From Drechmeria coniospora (lineage: Eukaryota; Ascomycota; Sordariomycetes; Hypocreales; Ophiocordycipitaceae): a stretch of DNA of 64,000 bases. This document shows positions 1-15,000 of the stretch, one piece after another. The notes beneath the pieces are model-generated. The model was not told the origin of the DNA. It was given only the letters and a program-made list of their open reading frames with translations, and ran no database searches. Every line of letters begins with the position of its first letter. The first letter of the stretch is position 1. The position numbers and the translations under genes are program-made. The stretch covers positions 6,521,157-6,585,156 of the forward strand of contig NC_054391.1 in NCBI RefSeq assembly GCF_001625195.1, read 5' to 3'.

Positions 1-3000
1 ATGCACCGCCGACGTCGCTGGATGGAGTCATGTGTCGGTTGCCGTTGTCGCGCGCGATAAGCACCTGCGCCGGGCACACGACAATCTTTTCGTCTCCGTG
101 GCCGCCATCGTCTCCCCGCTTGATGACCAAGGGGAAGAGCACGATGCGCACAACGGCCCCCTGGGCCTCCAGTTCTTCATTTGTGGCGGACACCTTGCCG
201 CTTCGTTCGCTCATCATCGACGCGTCAAACTGGACGGTCGCCGCGAGCTCGCCGTCGGCATCGTACTCAGGCTGCAGGGGGGGCAGCATCATGTACTCGG
301 CGCGCTGCGTGCGCATCTCGATGGAGAGATCAACAGCCTCCTGCATGACCCGGCGCAGCTGGGACTGGATCTGATCCTCCAGGTTGCTCGGCGGCGGGAG
401 AATCTTGCACAGGGTCTGGAGGATGGCCTGGACGACGGCTTCGGTGTCGAGGTCGCGCTGCTCCTTGAAGCTCTCCCTCCGGGACAGGAGGGTGAGGGTG
501 ACGGCGCGCCACTTACGGACGGCGACGTCGGGCCCGACTTCGGTCAGAAGCTTCTCGAGCGACTTCAGCTTCTGGCGCTGCTCCCGATCCATGCCGAAGA
601 GGTAGCGGGTGAAGACGAACTCCCACATCATGGTCATGGTCATGGACATGAATATGTCGCGGCGCTTGACGCGGTCGTTGAGGTAGGAATCGACGTCGGA
701 GCCGTCGAGGACGGCGTTGTCGAGCCGGTCGATGGTCTTCTCGTCGTTGATCTCGCTCGTGAGGCGGCAGGCGCGCATGTCGGAAAACTTGGAGAAGCGC
801 AGGACCCACTGCTGGATGTGGGAGCAGAGCTGCTGGCAGCGCGTGTCGAAGTGGTCCTCGTCGCGGATGACGAGGAAGCCCTCGTCGCCGGCCTTGTCCT
901 CGAGGATCTTGCGCTGCATCTCGCGAATCTGCTCCTTCGCCTCCTCGAGCTGGGCGCGCAGGTCGGCAATCTCCGCCTCCTTCTCCTGCAGGGTTTGGGT
1001 GTGCAGGCCGCGGGCCTCCTCGAACTCGCGGGTGACGGTCGCGTGGCTCAGCTCGAGGTCGGCGTGGCGGACCGTGTCCTTGGAGGCCAGCTCGGCGTTG
1101 GCGCTGGCGAGGCCCTCGTTGACCTCGGCGAGGCGGTGGACCTCGTTCTGGAGGAACTGGAGCGACTGGCGGAGCGTCTCGATCTCGGCGTCGCGCTCCG
1201 AGAGGGCCGAGGCGGCGCGATGGCTCTGGCCGAGGTTCTGCTCGGCCTGCGCGCGTGCCTCCATCAGCAATCGGTTCTCGACGAGCAGCTGATCGACGCG
1301 GGACTCGAGCTCGAGAACCTGCATGCTCTGGCGGCGCCGCATGCTGTGAGGCCTCGTCGGCGACCTCGGCGAGCCGATGCGACCCTCGCCGTAGCCGTTG
1401 AAGACGTCGGTCATGTCGCCGTCATCGACGGCCGGGACCTGCGTGGACCGGACACGGCTCTCGTTCGCGACAGGCGGTAGCTCGTTGGCCCCGGGATCCT
1501 GCTTCTCCTCAACTTTGTCCGCCTCCTGCGCGGTTGTGGTGAATGCGACGCCGGCTGGGGTCGGACTTTTGCTGCCGCTTTGTTGACGTAAAGCTCGCAG
1601 GTCACCGCTCATACGTTTGTCCACCCGCCGAAGTGGGGGTGTGGGGGTCAGTGCGGGGGTCGACGTCGCCCGGGTGATGCCTGGAGCCTCCGCCTCAAAT
1701 CGCTGTGGCTCAGGCGTCCGATGACGGGACAGCGGGAGGCTGGTGTTGGACGCGGAACGGCGCGGCCCCGCCATCGAATCGGCGCCGGAATCGGCTTCCC
1801 TCTCTGCCCCTCCACGCACCGCCGTGGCACCCGTCGCTTCCGTCACGCGGCCGCCGAGCTCGCCATAGTCCTTTTGCTTCCTGCCTTTCGTCGACTTCTT
1901 CTTCTCCGGTTCGGGCGTCGCCTCTGCCGCTGCCGGCTCCCGCAGCACCGGAGTTCCCTCCCGTAGCACCGGCGTCCCGAAAGGCGATGACCGCACCTCC
2001 CTCCCCTTCGTCTTCGCCGGCTCCGGCGTGCGCGTCATGTCCATCTCTTCGGGCCAGTCGTCCGTGTGGATGCCGCTGTCTCGCTGCTGTCCCTCACTCA
2101 ACAAGTTGCCCGTACCCAGCTGCGGGCTCGCCGGCTCGGCCGCAAACCCGCTGTCACGTTTGACCTCGGCCATCGTCCCAAAGCTGGGCTTGACCGCTTC
2201 CGCCTCTGCCTCGGGCACCTCCTGAACTACCGGTAGCGCACGCGACGGTGACCTCTTGTACTCGCTCAGGCCGGGCGACGCCCTGCTCAGCTCCTTCAAG
2301 AGCCCACCCATCGGTTCCTCGGCATCGGGACTTCGGCGGAGCAGACCGGCAGGCGGCGCCGTCGCGAGGGCCGTCCATTCACCCATTTCCAGCGCAGCCT
2401 TCTCTGCAGAGGTTTCCTCAACCGTCGTAACCGGGTCCTTCGCCGCCTTTCTCGGCTCCTCGCTGCTAACGGCGCCAGCCATGCCGTCGTCGCAGTCGTC
2501 GCAGGGTGCCGTCCGCAAGCTCTTTTTATCTGCGCTCTCCCATAATTCCGGGTCGTCAAATATGTCGTCTTCTCGCGCTTGTCTCTTGTCCACAATCTTC
2601 TTTTGCTTGCTCTTTTTCTTTTTCTTTCCGCCTCCAAACTTTTCCACAAGCGGCCCTATTCCACCAGCGGCGCCACTGATGGCTGTGAAACTCTTGCTGC
2701 TGCCCGCATCGGGCTCTTCAGGAGGGTCTTTGCTGAGCAGCTCATCCACCGAAATTTCCAGGGCAATCTCTTTTTCAGCGATAGTGCTCATATCGGGAAC
2801 CCTAGTGCTGTTTCCAGGCAGCCTGGGGTCGCTCTCCCAAACATCATCAAACGCGTCCGCCCCCGGGTTGGCAGGCCCTTCCGCGCTTGAGCTCGGAACC
2901 GTGTTGGCGAGAGATCCGGATTCAACGTTGCAAGCCTCGTCGAAATTCCTGTCTGTGTAGCCTGTTGGTTTTGCAGTCGGTGGGGGCTCCGTCTCAACCT

Positions 3001-6000
3001 CGCCCGCTGCGAAATCGTCCACCGTGCCGCCTTCAGACGCAATATGAGATGTCCATGCATTCTTGGCCACGGGTACGGTTTCAGCAACCTCCTGCTGTTC
3101 CACAGCTATCATTTCTCTCTGGGAAGAGTCGTTTTCAAAAGAACCTATATCCATTGCTTGGGTTGAAGCAAGGTGGGCGTCGACCGGGTTGACCTCAATC
3201 GGGACCAGGGTTTCGTCCGACGTAATTGGTTCTTCTGGCTCTCTAGACTTGGACGCGGTGATGACATCGCACCAAGGGTTCACACTGATTGCGTCTCCAG
3301 CGTATTGCGGTTGATCGTCATGAACGACCGTCTGCGCATCGGACTTGGCGCCACCTGACTCGCCAGCAGAATCTCCGGGTACATTCTCCATCGAGCGAGA
3401 CACCTCCGGCGGAATGGTCTCATCCAGGGCCGCAGCGGGCTCCGCCGCAAAGGACAATCGTACGCTTTTGCCACCCTTTTTCTTCTTGCTGCTCTTCCTC
3501 TTCACGGGCATGGACCATTCATCTTGAATATCGTTCGGAGGTGTTGGCTGTTGGGCATTCGATTCAACGAGATTTTCAACATCGGCGGGCCCAACAGTCT
3601 CGGGAGCCGACAAAGATCGATCTGTCACTTCTGGGGACGGACTTTCGATAGAAGTGGACTTGTCATCCAGCCCAGGCGTCATCGTGCTACTTCTGGTGTT
3701 GTCCTTTTTTGTAGTTCGCTTGCCTTTCTTCTTGGTAGGAAGTGCCCAATCATCATCAGCAACGGCGGCTTCGGCTTGAGGTGGCACCTGGGAGTCGTCA
3801 ATGTTTGAAGAATCTTGTTCGACAAGGGTTTCGAAGATTGGGACCAGGAGGTCGTGTTTTGTGGCATCCTCTGTGGGCTCTGAAGCAACCGTTTTCGCGG
3901 TTGGCTCCATAGGCGCCTGTCTCTTGGTATCGTCTGTGGACTCTAGAACAACGGTTTCAACCAGAGGCTCCACGGGAGGCTGTTTCTCGGCATTTTCTGC
4001 GGGCTCTTCAACGACGATCTCAGAGTTTGGCTCCATGTTGGGCGGCTTCTCGATGTCCTCCGTGGACTCTTTTAGCTCTGTTGGCGCAGGCTCGGCAACC
4101 GTCTCATCTTTATTGGCCTGTGTGATGATACCTCTGCCTTGCTTGCTCTTCTTGTTTTTCTTGCCCTTTGTTTTTACCGAGACACCCCAGTTGTCATCCA
4201 TGGGAGCGTCTTCAGCCCGCATATCCAAGGATGCCTTCTGTTCAACAATTATCTCAGTAGTTAAGTCGGCCGGCAGCTGTTCCTCGATATCATTTGTTGT
4301 GGACTCTATCGGCATGGTATGAGTTGTCGTTTCGTCATCATTGGCCGGCGCGACGACATTGCTTCCTTGCTTGCCCTTCTTGTTCTTTTTGCCCTTGGTT
4401 TTTACTGCAAGTCCCCAGTCGTTGTCCATAGGAGCGTCCTCGGTTTGCATGTCCAAGGGTATAGGCTGTTCATGAGCGGGCTCGGTGATTGGCTCAGACA
4501 TAGGTGTCTCTGCGACATCTTTGGGCGTCGTGACTGGCTCAGGCTCAAAGGGTTTGGAATCGTCTGCTGAGGTGGTGTCTCCGCGGCCCATGCCACCAGC
4601 TTCGCCCTCATCAGTGTCATTCGCAACGATTCTCCAAGTCCCACTGTCGTCAATCGGCTCCGGCTGATTCTGGGTAGGGGTATTCTCGATAATATCATCG
4701 GCACAGGGCATCGCATCTTCTGTCGCAGGTGCAATTGTCTCTGCCTGTGAGGGCACATCTGCGTCATCGGCCGGCATCCCCAAGCTGCCACCCTTGCCCT
4801 TCCTGCCTTTCTTTCCCTTTTTCTTCACCGGCATGGCCCACTCGGAGTCTGCTTCGACTGTTGTGAAACCTCCAAGATTTTGTGACGTGCTCCCCTGCCC
4901 AGTAGCATCCACATCACAGGGTACATTTTCACCGCCAAGCCCTGGTTGTTCGGTTTCTGGAATTGCCACTTCGGAAGTTCGCTCTGGGCCCGACAAGATG
5001 GCCGTTTTCTCTGAACTCAATTCGGCAGGGCTTAGACTCGCTCGTCCTTTCTTGCCTTTCTTCGCTTTCTTTGGAGGAATCTCGAAGCCAACTCCATCGT
5101 CCTCCCGCAGGGTGTTTTGTTCCGCAGTGGATGGTTCAGCCTGGATTATCGGTTGAACGTTGTCCATCTCATCGGCCCATGCGCCCAGAGGCTCGGTCCT
5201 CGAAAGCGCATCATCGACCTTTGGCAATACAGCCTCCTCCTCAACGCATTTGTTTAAAACGTCGGCAACAATAGTAGCTGTTGCTACCCCAGCTGCTGCC
5301 AAGGCGAGTCTCTTTCCCTTTTTGCCTTTCTTTGATTTACTTGAAGAAATCCACTCCGACGACTCGTGAGCGACATCCTCGGTGGACGCCGTCATCCCTT
5401 GCTCACCTGCAGGGACTCCAGATGCTTCAACGTCAATCGATTCGGGACAAAGCGCAGGATCCTCGTTTGGTATTTCCGAGGTAGACTCAACAATGCTCTC
5501 GATCTGGCTTGTTTGTGACCTGTGTTTCTTCTCCTTCTTGGACAGTTTTCTTGGAATGCCCTCCCAAGCTTCGTCAGGGCCAGCAGTGTTGAGACTTTGC
5601 AGTCCAGGAGCAGGCAGCGTCCCAAGCATCGTAGACTCTGCCTGGCCCGAAGATTGTAGCTCTGTTGCCTCAGGCTCGTAGCAAATGGCATCACCTGGAG
5701 TATCGGCATCCAGGCCAATACCGCTGGTCTCTTGTTCATCAGATGAGACCTGAGTCTTTTCCACAGCCACAGTCAGCTCAGGAACCTGCTGATTGGGGAT
5801 TGGTGAATCTGCCATGGAGTCTGCTATTGCAAAGGTATGAGAATTCTCAGGAGATTGTGCGCTCAAGCTCTCGGCTACTGGCTGCTTCGATGAAGGTGCC
5901 TCGACTTGGCTTCGCCGGTTTTTTTTGCCCTTTTTGGTTTTCTTGGAGGCTGTAGACCATTCATCATCCTGGACCTGAGTGTTGGTTGCCGCAGGCTGGC

Positions 6001-9000
6001 TTTCGGTGGTTGGCTGCTCAGCTTCATCGGCGGTAATCTGCACCGCTGTGTTCGTCACTCGCGAAGTCAAGACATTCTGGAAATCCGTTGAATCCGAATC
6101 TGCGCCTTTCTCTGCCTTTTGGGAGGGGGTTTCGATATTTCCCAAGTCTTCCTTGAAATCCTCAGCACCAGTGACGTCGCAAGGAACCTCTTGTTCAACC
6201 TCGACTGTGGTGCAAACTTGTCGAGGATCACTGGAATTCTCAATAGAAGCCTCTGTGTCGACAGCAAGGTTACCTTGCTGGCCCAATTTTCCCATGTCCA
6301 AATCTTCTGGAGATGCGCTTTCAACTGACACAGATTCAAGTGCAATTTTCTTCTTCTTCAGCTTTTTCTTCTCCTTTTTTGACAAGCCTAATCCCCATTC
6401 TTCCTCAGCCTTCGCCTCGGGCTCATTGCAAGTCGCATATTCTCCTGGGCTCGTAGTCTGTATTGTGGTTTCTGGTTCAAGAGTACTTTCCTGCTCAATC
6501 AGAGGGCCAGTCTCCTGGGATTCTAGCCGGTCCACGAGAGAATCCAGTTTCTGCAGCTCCTCTTCCGGGGGGCTCATCATTTTGGATTTCTGTAGAATCG
6601 TAGACTCGACATCTTTAGCCTTTTTTTTCTTCTTATCCTTCTTGGACGGCTTGAGACTGAACCCACCCCACTCGGTATGGAGACTTGCCTCTGGCGGCTG
6701 CTCTAAGGCCTCTTTTGACTGAGCTGGTTCTCTTCTCTTCGATACTGCAGGTTCTTCTACTGAAGTGGATATTTTTACTGCTTCGCCCACTTCTGGAGTA
6801 TGCTCAACGGCACTGTCGAAGGGCTCAAAGGTCACCTTTTCAAGAAACAAATCCGTATCGGAGTTGATGTTTGAGCGGTCGGCAGAGTCCAGTCTCATGA
6901 CCTCCTCATTTTTAGATTGCTTTGCTTCCATCTTCTGCAAATCCATTTTCGAGAAGTCATGGTCGTGTTCCTTGACGGGAGGGGCTTTTGTTACTGTTGA
7001 ATCCGGCAAAGAAGTTTCCAAAGCTGTCCTTTCAGGTGGAGATTCAGGCGCATCTTTTGTCGAGTCACTAACCCGCTCAGCTCCAGAGACGGCGATCGAG
7101 GCTCGGTCATCCTCGACCAGAAAAGCGTCGCAATCCGGTGGTTGGGCATCAAGCTCGGCCACCCTCACACACTCTTGAGAGGCAGGCCCCGGTTGAGCGG
7201 GCGAGGACTTCGAGTCAACGTCCGGCTGCACCTCACGAGAATCCCAGGAAAGGGTTATCATGTCCTTTTTCTTGGACTTTTTGGCCTTCTTCGGAACATC
7301 AAACTCCGCGTCGGCATTGACTGCGGTTTCGGGAACCTCTATCGATTTCGGAGTTTCAGCCAGGACAGTAACGATTGAAGGTTCATCATCTAAGATGCTG
7401 AGCAGCTGACTTTGACGCTTCTTCTTCTTGCCTTTTTTGCTTGTCACCTGCGGCCAGTCTTCAGCTGCGCTTGGTTCTGGGTCCAGTTGATCAACCGCAG
7501 GGTTTTTGGAACGTTCCGCGACGATGGCCGGTTCCTCTGTCATCACGATAGTCTCAATCGTATCGGAAGTGACTTCAGAAACAGGTGTTATGTCGACGAT
7601 TGATGTGGACTTGCTGCCCTTTTTCTTGTTCTTCTTGGGCTTTTTGCCGCTGGTTGGCATAGCCCATTCGTCCTCTGCCAACGTCTCTCGCGGTTCCTCT
7701 ACTGTCGCGACCTGAGGTTCTTCTTCATAGGCAATTACCTCAGTCACTGCTTCCGGTTCCCCTATCCCTGCTTCAGCTGCCGATGTTTCGGTGGGGAGTT
7801 GTAAATCAGCCTCCAACTTTGGGGTCAATTCGTTTTCAATAGAATCCCAGGCAGTTGATTGTTTCTTCTTTTTGCTCTTTTTGCCCTTCGCCTTGAAAAC
7901 GACAGAAGATTGATCGAAAACCGGTTCAGAAGTAGGCATAACTGTACCCTCGTTTCTTTCGAAATAATGATCATCAGCTTGCGTTGGCTCAAGACTGTAG
8001 GTCTCCTGTGTAGGCTCAACTGGTTCCTCGCCCTGAGAGAAAAGGGGTTCTGAGTGGCATTGTTCCAGGGAGGGTGGCTCGTCAACAACGACTTTTCTGA
8101 CATCTTCAGAAGAAGGTTTGTTGTCATATTCTTGGCTCAAACTGGCCAAAATCAGGGATTCCGGGGCCACCAGCCCAGCAGTGGAACACAAACTTGGATG
8201 AGAACAATCGGGTGATTTTTCATCAGAAGCTGTCACCTCTGGAACAACGCTGACAGACTCTGGCTCGGCAAAGACTTCTTCGGGACTTTGAAGGGCAGGT
8301 TCTTCAACTGTAATGTGATGAGCTGGCTCGGCGGAATCATGTTCAGGAACGCTGATATTCTCCGGCACGTCTGGCTCCCATTGCACAGATTTCCGCTTGT
8401 CCTTCTTCTTCTTCTTGCTGCCTTTGGAGACGGGGACATATACGGGTTCCGCCGGAATGGGCTCTGGCTTTGAGGCGTGACCTTCGCTGAATGGCTGAGA
8501 TTCTGCAAGTTCCGACTCCATTTTTACCTCTGCCTGGAGCTCCTCTGCATTGGTGGGTATTTCTGTTTCATTTTCCACCAGCATCGGTTCATCGGGAAGA
8601 AGACTTTTCCGCTTTTTCTTCTTGTCTTTCTTAGAAAAGGTGGGCATAGGCCGCATATCTTCAGGATCATCGGCGGTTGGCTCGCTGGCAAGGATGGAAA
8701 CGCTCGATTCATTCGGAGGAGCTTCAGCCTCAGCTTCTCGGACTGCAGAAGGTTCATGAAGGGCAATATCAACGTGGTCGTTCATGGTGTCCACATCCAT
8801 GGTGGTGTCTGTCGGTACCTCAGGCACCTGGGGCTCATCCGATGACGCGACATCCTTCGTGTTCTTCTTCTTTCTCTTGTCCTTCTTCGAAGTGGCAGGA
8901 ATGAATTTTACGTCCTTGGGGGCCGCCTCGTCAGCGTGTTCAGCAGAGGTAATGTTTGCGTCGGCTTCGGGTTTTGGTATGCCAGGATTGGGAACCTCAA

Positions 9001-12000
9001 CGGGTCCGACAGCCTCCGCCGAGCCGACGTCGGCTGCTGTTCCTGCGGGAATTGCGACGAGTGTCTGAGGTACACTCTCGGGCATCACTGTTTCACCCCA
9101 GGCTAAGAAAACTTGTTGCTTATCTTTCTTCTTTTTCGCCTTTTTGCTCATTTTTGAAGCGGTAGGAGTGGACCACGAATCGTCAGCGTTGGCTTCAGTG
9201 GCCAGCGAGGATTCAACAGTGGCTGCCGTCTCGGCCTTGACGGTTTCTTCCTGCGGACTGGTGATACGGTCATTTTCGAGCTCTGATATGTCCTTCTGGC
9301 CGACCTGGGCAGCATTCGCAAGATTGGGATTGGAGTCTGGCTGTACTTGGGGCAGGACGACTGGGGAAGGTATTTCGTGAGCAGGGTTTTCATCCCAAAG
9401 TGCAACCTCCTTGGGCTTCTTGTTCTTCCTTTTCTTCCCCTTCTTGCTAGTGTTCTCCCAAAAATCGGCCTCCACAGACGGTTGAGGAGCGCGTTCAGAC
9501 GTCGACGGTATTGCAGAGTCTGCGGCGACAGCCGTGTCGACCTCATAAGTAGGGCCATCTAATGTCACACTATCATCTCTAGGCACATCGTCATCGTGAA
9601 GTGCCCGTGGTGGTGCATCTTCATCTCCTGTCGAGCGTATGGCTTCGTGCCCTTTAGAAAGTGGATCATCATGGGCCACTAACATGTCGGCCGTGTCGAT
9701 ATTATCCGGCTTGGGAGATTCCTCAGCAGGCTTGTCTCCAAGATCGTCGTCCCAGGAGTATTGTTTGTTCTTGCCCTTCTTGCCCTTCTTGCCCTTCTTT
9801 TGTGACTTGAAAGCATCCTGAGGCAGCTCTGGTTGAATAGTGCAATGATCGACTGTTGGCATGTCTCCAGCAATGTTGGTTGCTGTTCCAGAATCATCAG
9901 CCACGGTATCATCGGCCAAGTTCATTTCCCTGCTCTGGAGAGCCTTCTTTGCCTTCCCTTTCTTCTCCCTTCTTGTCATGCTTCTCCATCCGTCGGGGTC
10001 CACTGTTTCGGTAGCCGCAGATCTCGTTGGCTCTGGTCCTGCCTCTTGGTTGAGAGAGTCCATCCAAGGAAGCACCTGCGAGGCTGGTGCATCATGAAAA
10101 TCTCGGGCCTCCTCAAATACGTCCTCTGGCGATGCTTCCCGGGCATCAGAAAAGTGCTCGTCCGCCGATGGCAAGTCTTCGAGAATGTCGTGCAATGCGG
10201 TACTCTTGCCAAGCTTCGAGGGGGATGATTCCCAGGGATTTTGGGCGAGGCCTTCGTCATCGGTGACTCTCATGGATCCGACCGATGACGGCGTGGAAAG
10301 AAGCAAGTACGAGCTTCTATCCTTGGACATCGACTCAATGGGATCAGGTTCAGCATAATTGCTCGACTGACTCTCTTCATTCTCGAGCGGGAACTGGCCT
10401 GGAGTTTCAGGCTTCACCCCAGCCCTGGGCGTCGTCTCCTGTGATCCCGCAAGGTCGCGGTCAAGTGCTGTCTGTGCCAAGTTCGTATCAATTCGAAATC
10501 CCACGTCAGCGATGTCATCGTCACCGATGCTCTGATGCACATTATCGCCGCTAGCCTCCGGATCCTCACACCTTGGTGCGGGTGAGTCCCGGTCTGATGG
10601 CTCGCTTAGTGGGAGCTCGGGAAGACTAGGGCCATGGGGGACGTTGTCGGCAGATTTGTGCCTCGCATGCTCCAGGAGGTACAAGGGCTTGATCTCTCGG
10701 CTGCTATCCCAAGAGATGCGAGCCTGTCGGCGAGAGGCGGAGTCCGGGGTGCCCATGGGAGATCCCATTGGGGATCTCAACGAAGCGGACATAGGGGTGG
10801 CGGGACCTCCCCTCTGGCCTATTCGCAGGGATATGGGGATGGCTGTGCTGCTAGGAGACTTGATTGGGGTTTCCTGAATGCTGCGTCGGCGACGGGTCTC
10901 ATAGTCGCGCTTCAGGTTGCGCTCATCCGGAGGCGTATCTGGTCGGCTGCTTGGGAGGCTTGGCAGCTCTTCGGGTGTGGGTTTTGGGCTCGCTGGCTCG
11001 CTGGGGGGGAGCGGAAGGAGATCGCCATACTGGGGATCAATGGCTGGCTTGATTGCTCTAGCGGCAACCTCAGGATCAATAACGCCGGTTTCCTGCACTG
11101 CTTCGGCGTCATCTGGGAAGTTGTGCTCCTTTTCCGAGGAGTCATCGGCGGCATTGGAGCGACTGGCCGTAAGAATGGCGGCGGCGGCGACAGTCGCAAA
11201 GCCGACACCCGCGCCAGGGGTGCCGGCATTATCTAAAAAAGACTCCTTCTTTTCATCTTTGCCGCCTAATTTGAGGAGGCTCGAGAAAATTCCTGTGGAT
11301 CCCTTTTCCTCGGCGCCGTTGCTCTGGCGAGACGAGCCGGGCGCTGAAGCAATAGACCTGCTGTCATCGTCGTATCGTGAGGACATCCCTTCGTCCTCAT
11401 CTTTGCCGCGGCGGGACGGGCTCGGTGCTAAAGGAACAGATCCAGCATCATCATGATCATTTTTTCGGGATGGTTTCTTGCCATCACGTTTCTTCCATTG
11501 CTCGTCCTCGACTTTGTACGACGAACCTGGGGCCGAAGCTACAGATTTGGCGTCGTCATCTTCGTACTGCGACGACCTCCTTTTCTCTCGCTTACCCCGT
11601 TTCTGGACCTCTGCGCGAGATTCCGACACAACCGAACTCACGTCCCTGTCCTCAAACGGCGCAGGCAGGGCACGATCCGGGGGGCCACTCTTAATGGCAT
11701 CCACTTCATCGTCGTTGTCGTCGTCCATGGCACCGCTCCGTTTCGACTTGCTACTTCGGCTGCTGGTGGACCCGTCAAACGGTGCACGGGAACCGGACTC
11801 ATACAAATCGGTGCTCCTCTTGGACTTCTTTTTGGACTTCTTGGAGCCCATCCATTCGTCGTCGGGCTCGGACTTTCTGAGGGACTGCAGGTCGTCAAAT
11901 TCATCGACAGGAACAGAAACCTTTGAGGGTGCGTCTTCCTCAAGGTCTCTGCTTTTCCTGTTCTTCTTGGATTTTGATCGTCCGCTTTCCTCCCACTGGT

Positions 12001-15000
12001 CGTCACCAACAACGTGAGCTTCTAGGGGCTCGATTTCGGCATTGCCGGCTACCTCGTCGCCCTGCAGAAGAGCCAGCGTCCTTAATTCCTTTTCACGCCT
12101 GCGTTGCTCTTTCTTGCTGAGACCTCGGAGGGGTCCGGTCGTGCTCTCGGAGGGGGGAGTCTCCGACTCGAGAGGCCCTGGTTCGGGCAATTCTGCGGAT
12201 TGTCGCTTCAGCTTCTCCAGCTTCTTTTTCTCCTTCTTGCTGAGCTTCGCCGGAACATCCGGTTCCTCCGTACGCACAATCGGGGTATCCCAAGCCGTCC
12301 CAGGTTCAGCGATTACGCACCCCAGCTCGGGCATGGTGGAACTGTCGACGGGGACACCCCTCGCGCTCTCGGCTGCGACAGGCCTGGCCTCCTCGCGGCT
12401 CCAACTGTCCCCGGTTGGTCCGCTCTCTCCTGGAGGAGAACCGCGTCTCCGGTAGGCAGGGTCGTCGATGACGATGTTAGGGTCAAAGCCAGTGTCCTGC
12501 AGTCCGGCGGCGAGGGTTGCCGCAAACTCGATATCATCGGCAAAGGCCCCGGGCATCTTGTTCGGCAAAGAGCCAGAAGGTTTCGGGCCAGGGATCGGTG
12601 GCACAGCACTTGACACATGCTCAAACGGCTGGTCGGGGCTTGTGGTATCAAACGCGGGAGGTTTAGCCTTGGGAGACCAGTCTTCCTCGGGCTCGTTGGC
12701 CGGTTCGATGCTGGTTGTGCCATGGGCTCTTTCAATCATGTCCGTGCCCCTTTTGTTCGTCTCGTCAAGGTGCGGCCGCTCCACGTCCTCGGATTGCTCC
12801 CATGATGGTCGAAAATCAGGACTGGGCTCAGGTGTCATGACTGCAAACGTTTTGGTCGAGTTCTCGCCCCATGTTACTGACTTGGCGACACCGGACTGCA
12901 CTTGGTCACCCTGGGGTTCTCCCTCGGCCACGTGAACATCTTTGGCAGGCTCGAACTGGCGGGAAGAGGATTCACGACGATCTCCTGCGCCATCCTTGCC
13001 ATCACCGCGGTGTAGGTTTTCGGGACTCGGCGTGGTATGTCGACTAGATATCGGTGTGGGAAACACGAGGTTCAGCAAAGGCCTTTCCCTCTCACAGGAT
13101 GGATCTCGGGATGAGAACGAGGCATCCCCGCCACTGCCAGTGGCGCGGAATCGGGGGATTTCCTGGGGGTAAATTTTGTTATCAATGCGGACGTCAGCGT
13201 CTGGCGCATCGTAGCGGCTCTTCCTCCCTTTGTGGCTATCCTCGTACTCTGGGGGTGTAACGATTGCGCTTTCGTTGGTTGCGTCATCCCCGGAGTACTT
13301 GTCGAGGACGGATCGATCGGGCGAATGGCTCCGAGAGCGCACCTCATCCTCGGCGATCTTTCGAGCAATGGCGGCCTCGCGGAAACGGCGGTTCGCTTCC
13401 TCCTGAACGACATCCACGCTCTCGTAGTGCTCGCGGGAGCCGTCGTCTGAGTACTGATCACGACGCCGCTCGCGGGACCGAGCTGCCTCGACGGCGATGG
13501 CAGATGCGACTGCCGCTACCCCGACGGGGATGGTCGACTGCCTGATCTCGTCATAAAGGCCCTTGGCCTCATGCTCCTCCTCCTCGTAGCTGTAACGCCG
13601 GCGGGGCGCAGCATGTGAATCCGCACCTCGAGGGCTCTTTGCGTTTTCCGGCATGCCGTCGATCTCGAACGAATCCATGCGGCTTTGCCGCATCGCAGGC
13701 TTCGCCGGCCGTACAGGCATGTCATCGAAGACGGGCTCTCGCTCCACCGTAATAATAGTCGGCGTCAAGGGGCGCTCGGGAGCGAATTGGGCTTTCAGGG
13801 CGGCATCTTCGTCGACCTAGTCAAACGGGGCGGGAATTAGTTGGTGAATTCTCCATCGCAGGGCAGACAAACTTTACCTTTCCGGCTCCAGCATCATGAA
13901 GTTCTCGTAGAATATCACGACCGCTACGGCCGGGTTCCTGGTACGCGTCCACGGCAGTCTCACGCCACGTCCGGGCGTCGTCTTGGCATTCGGAGCGTGA
14001 AGTCCACTTGCGGTCCCCGTCGTCGGCGTTCCCGGGAGCATACGAGTCTGGCTTGGACATGCGCTTCTCCTTTTGCGCATCCGACTCCCTGCGCCAGCGG
14101 TTCGAGTCCTTGTCATCCGCACGGCGGTCATGGTCTCGCTTCTCATCATCACGACCGTGGCTGCTTCGTCGTTTCTCACTCGCTCTGCCATCCGTATCAA
14201 TCGCTTTGCGGCTGGCCCTCCGACCATCTCGGCGCTGCCGCCGATCGAAAGCCAGAGCGGCGGCGGTGGCGGCGGCGGCGGCAATGCCAGCAAACGAAAC
14301 CTCGTTGGCGTTCTTGTCTCCGGACAGCGGGCGGGCGTCTCGGGTCTCTCCTCCGCTCACGCCTTCGAGCTTCCCAGTCTCGTAGAGGCTGGGCGACACC
14401 GGGGTTAGCGGCACCGGCTGCTGAAGAGGAAGCGGTTCGGCACGGGGACGATAGGGCAGGTCCCGTGGCGTAGAGGTTGTCGGTGCCGTGGTGGCGTTGA
14501 AATTTCGTGCATGACGCGTCTGGGAGGAGTAGTCCTTCTTGGTAGAGGTCGCGCGAACGGGATCCGTGTCGGCGCGTCGAAGTCTGTTGAAACTCTCATG
14601 CTGGCCAGAGGGAACGGCAGTGCCGTCGGGTCCGAAGGGTTGGGGGGTCACCAGCCCACGCAGCGAGTTCACGGGACCGAACAGGCGGGGGTCTACCATG
14701 GAGCTCTGCCTGCTACTCGTGGACGGCCCGGCGAGGCCGGAGGCCATGGCGGATGGAGCGGCTGGTCGAATTGGGTGCGACACAACCGAGCCGTACGCGA
14801 GTTCCGAGTCGGCGTCGTCGCTCGACTCGTCCTCCGAGGCCGACTCCCAGTCCGACTCGTCGGCAGAAGAGCCGGTGTGTGGTCTCGAGCTTCCGATGCC
14901 GCGGCTGGAGGCTCCATGACGCTTCCTCCTTTGTCCGTCACGGACTACTGCTGCGGCGGCGCCGGCAGCCATGAGGCCAGCAGCCGGCCGAGCCCGGCTG

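Noticed and set aside
32..1480. 482-codon plus-strand open frame
   Set aside because: It is antisense to the conserved coiled-coil C-terminus of the giant gene, which reads as a real protein on the minus strand; the plus frame is a GC-rich shadow.
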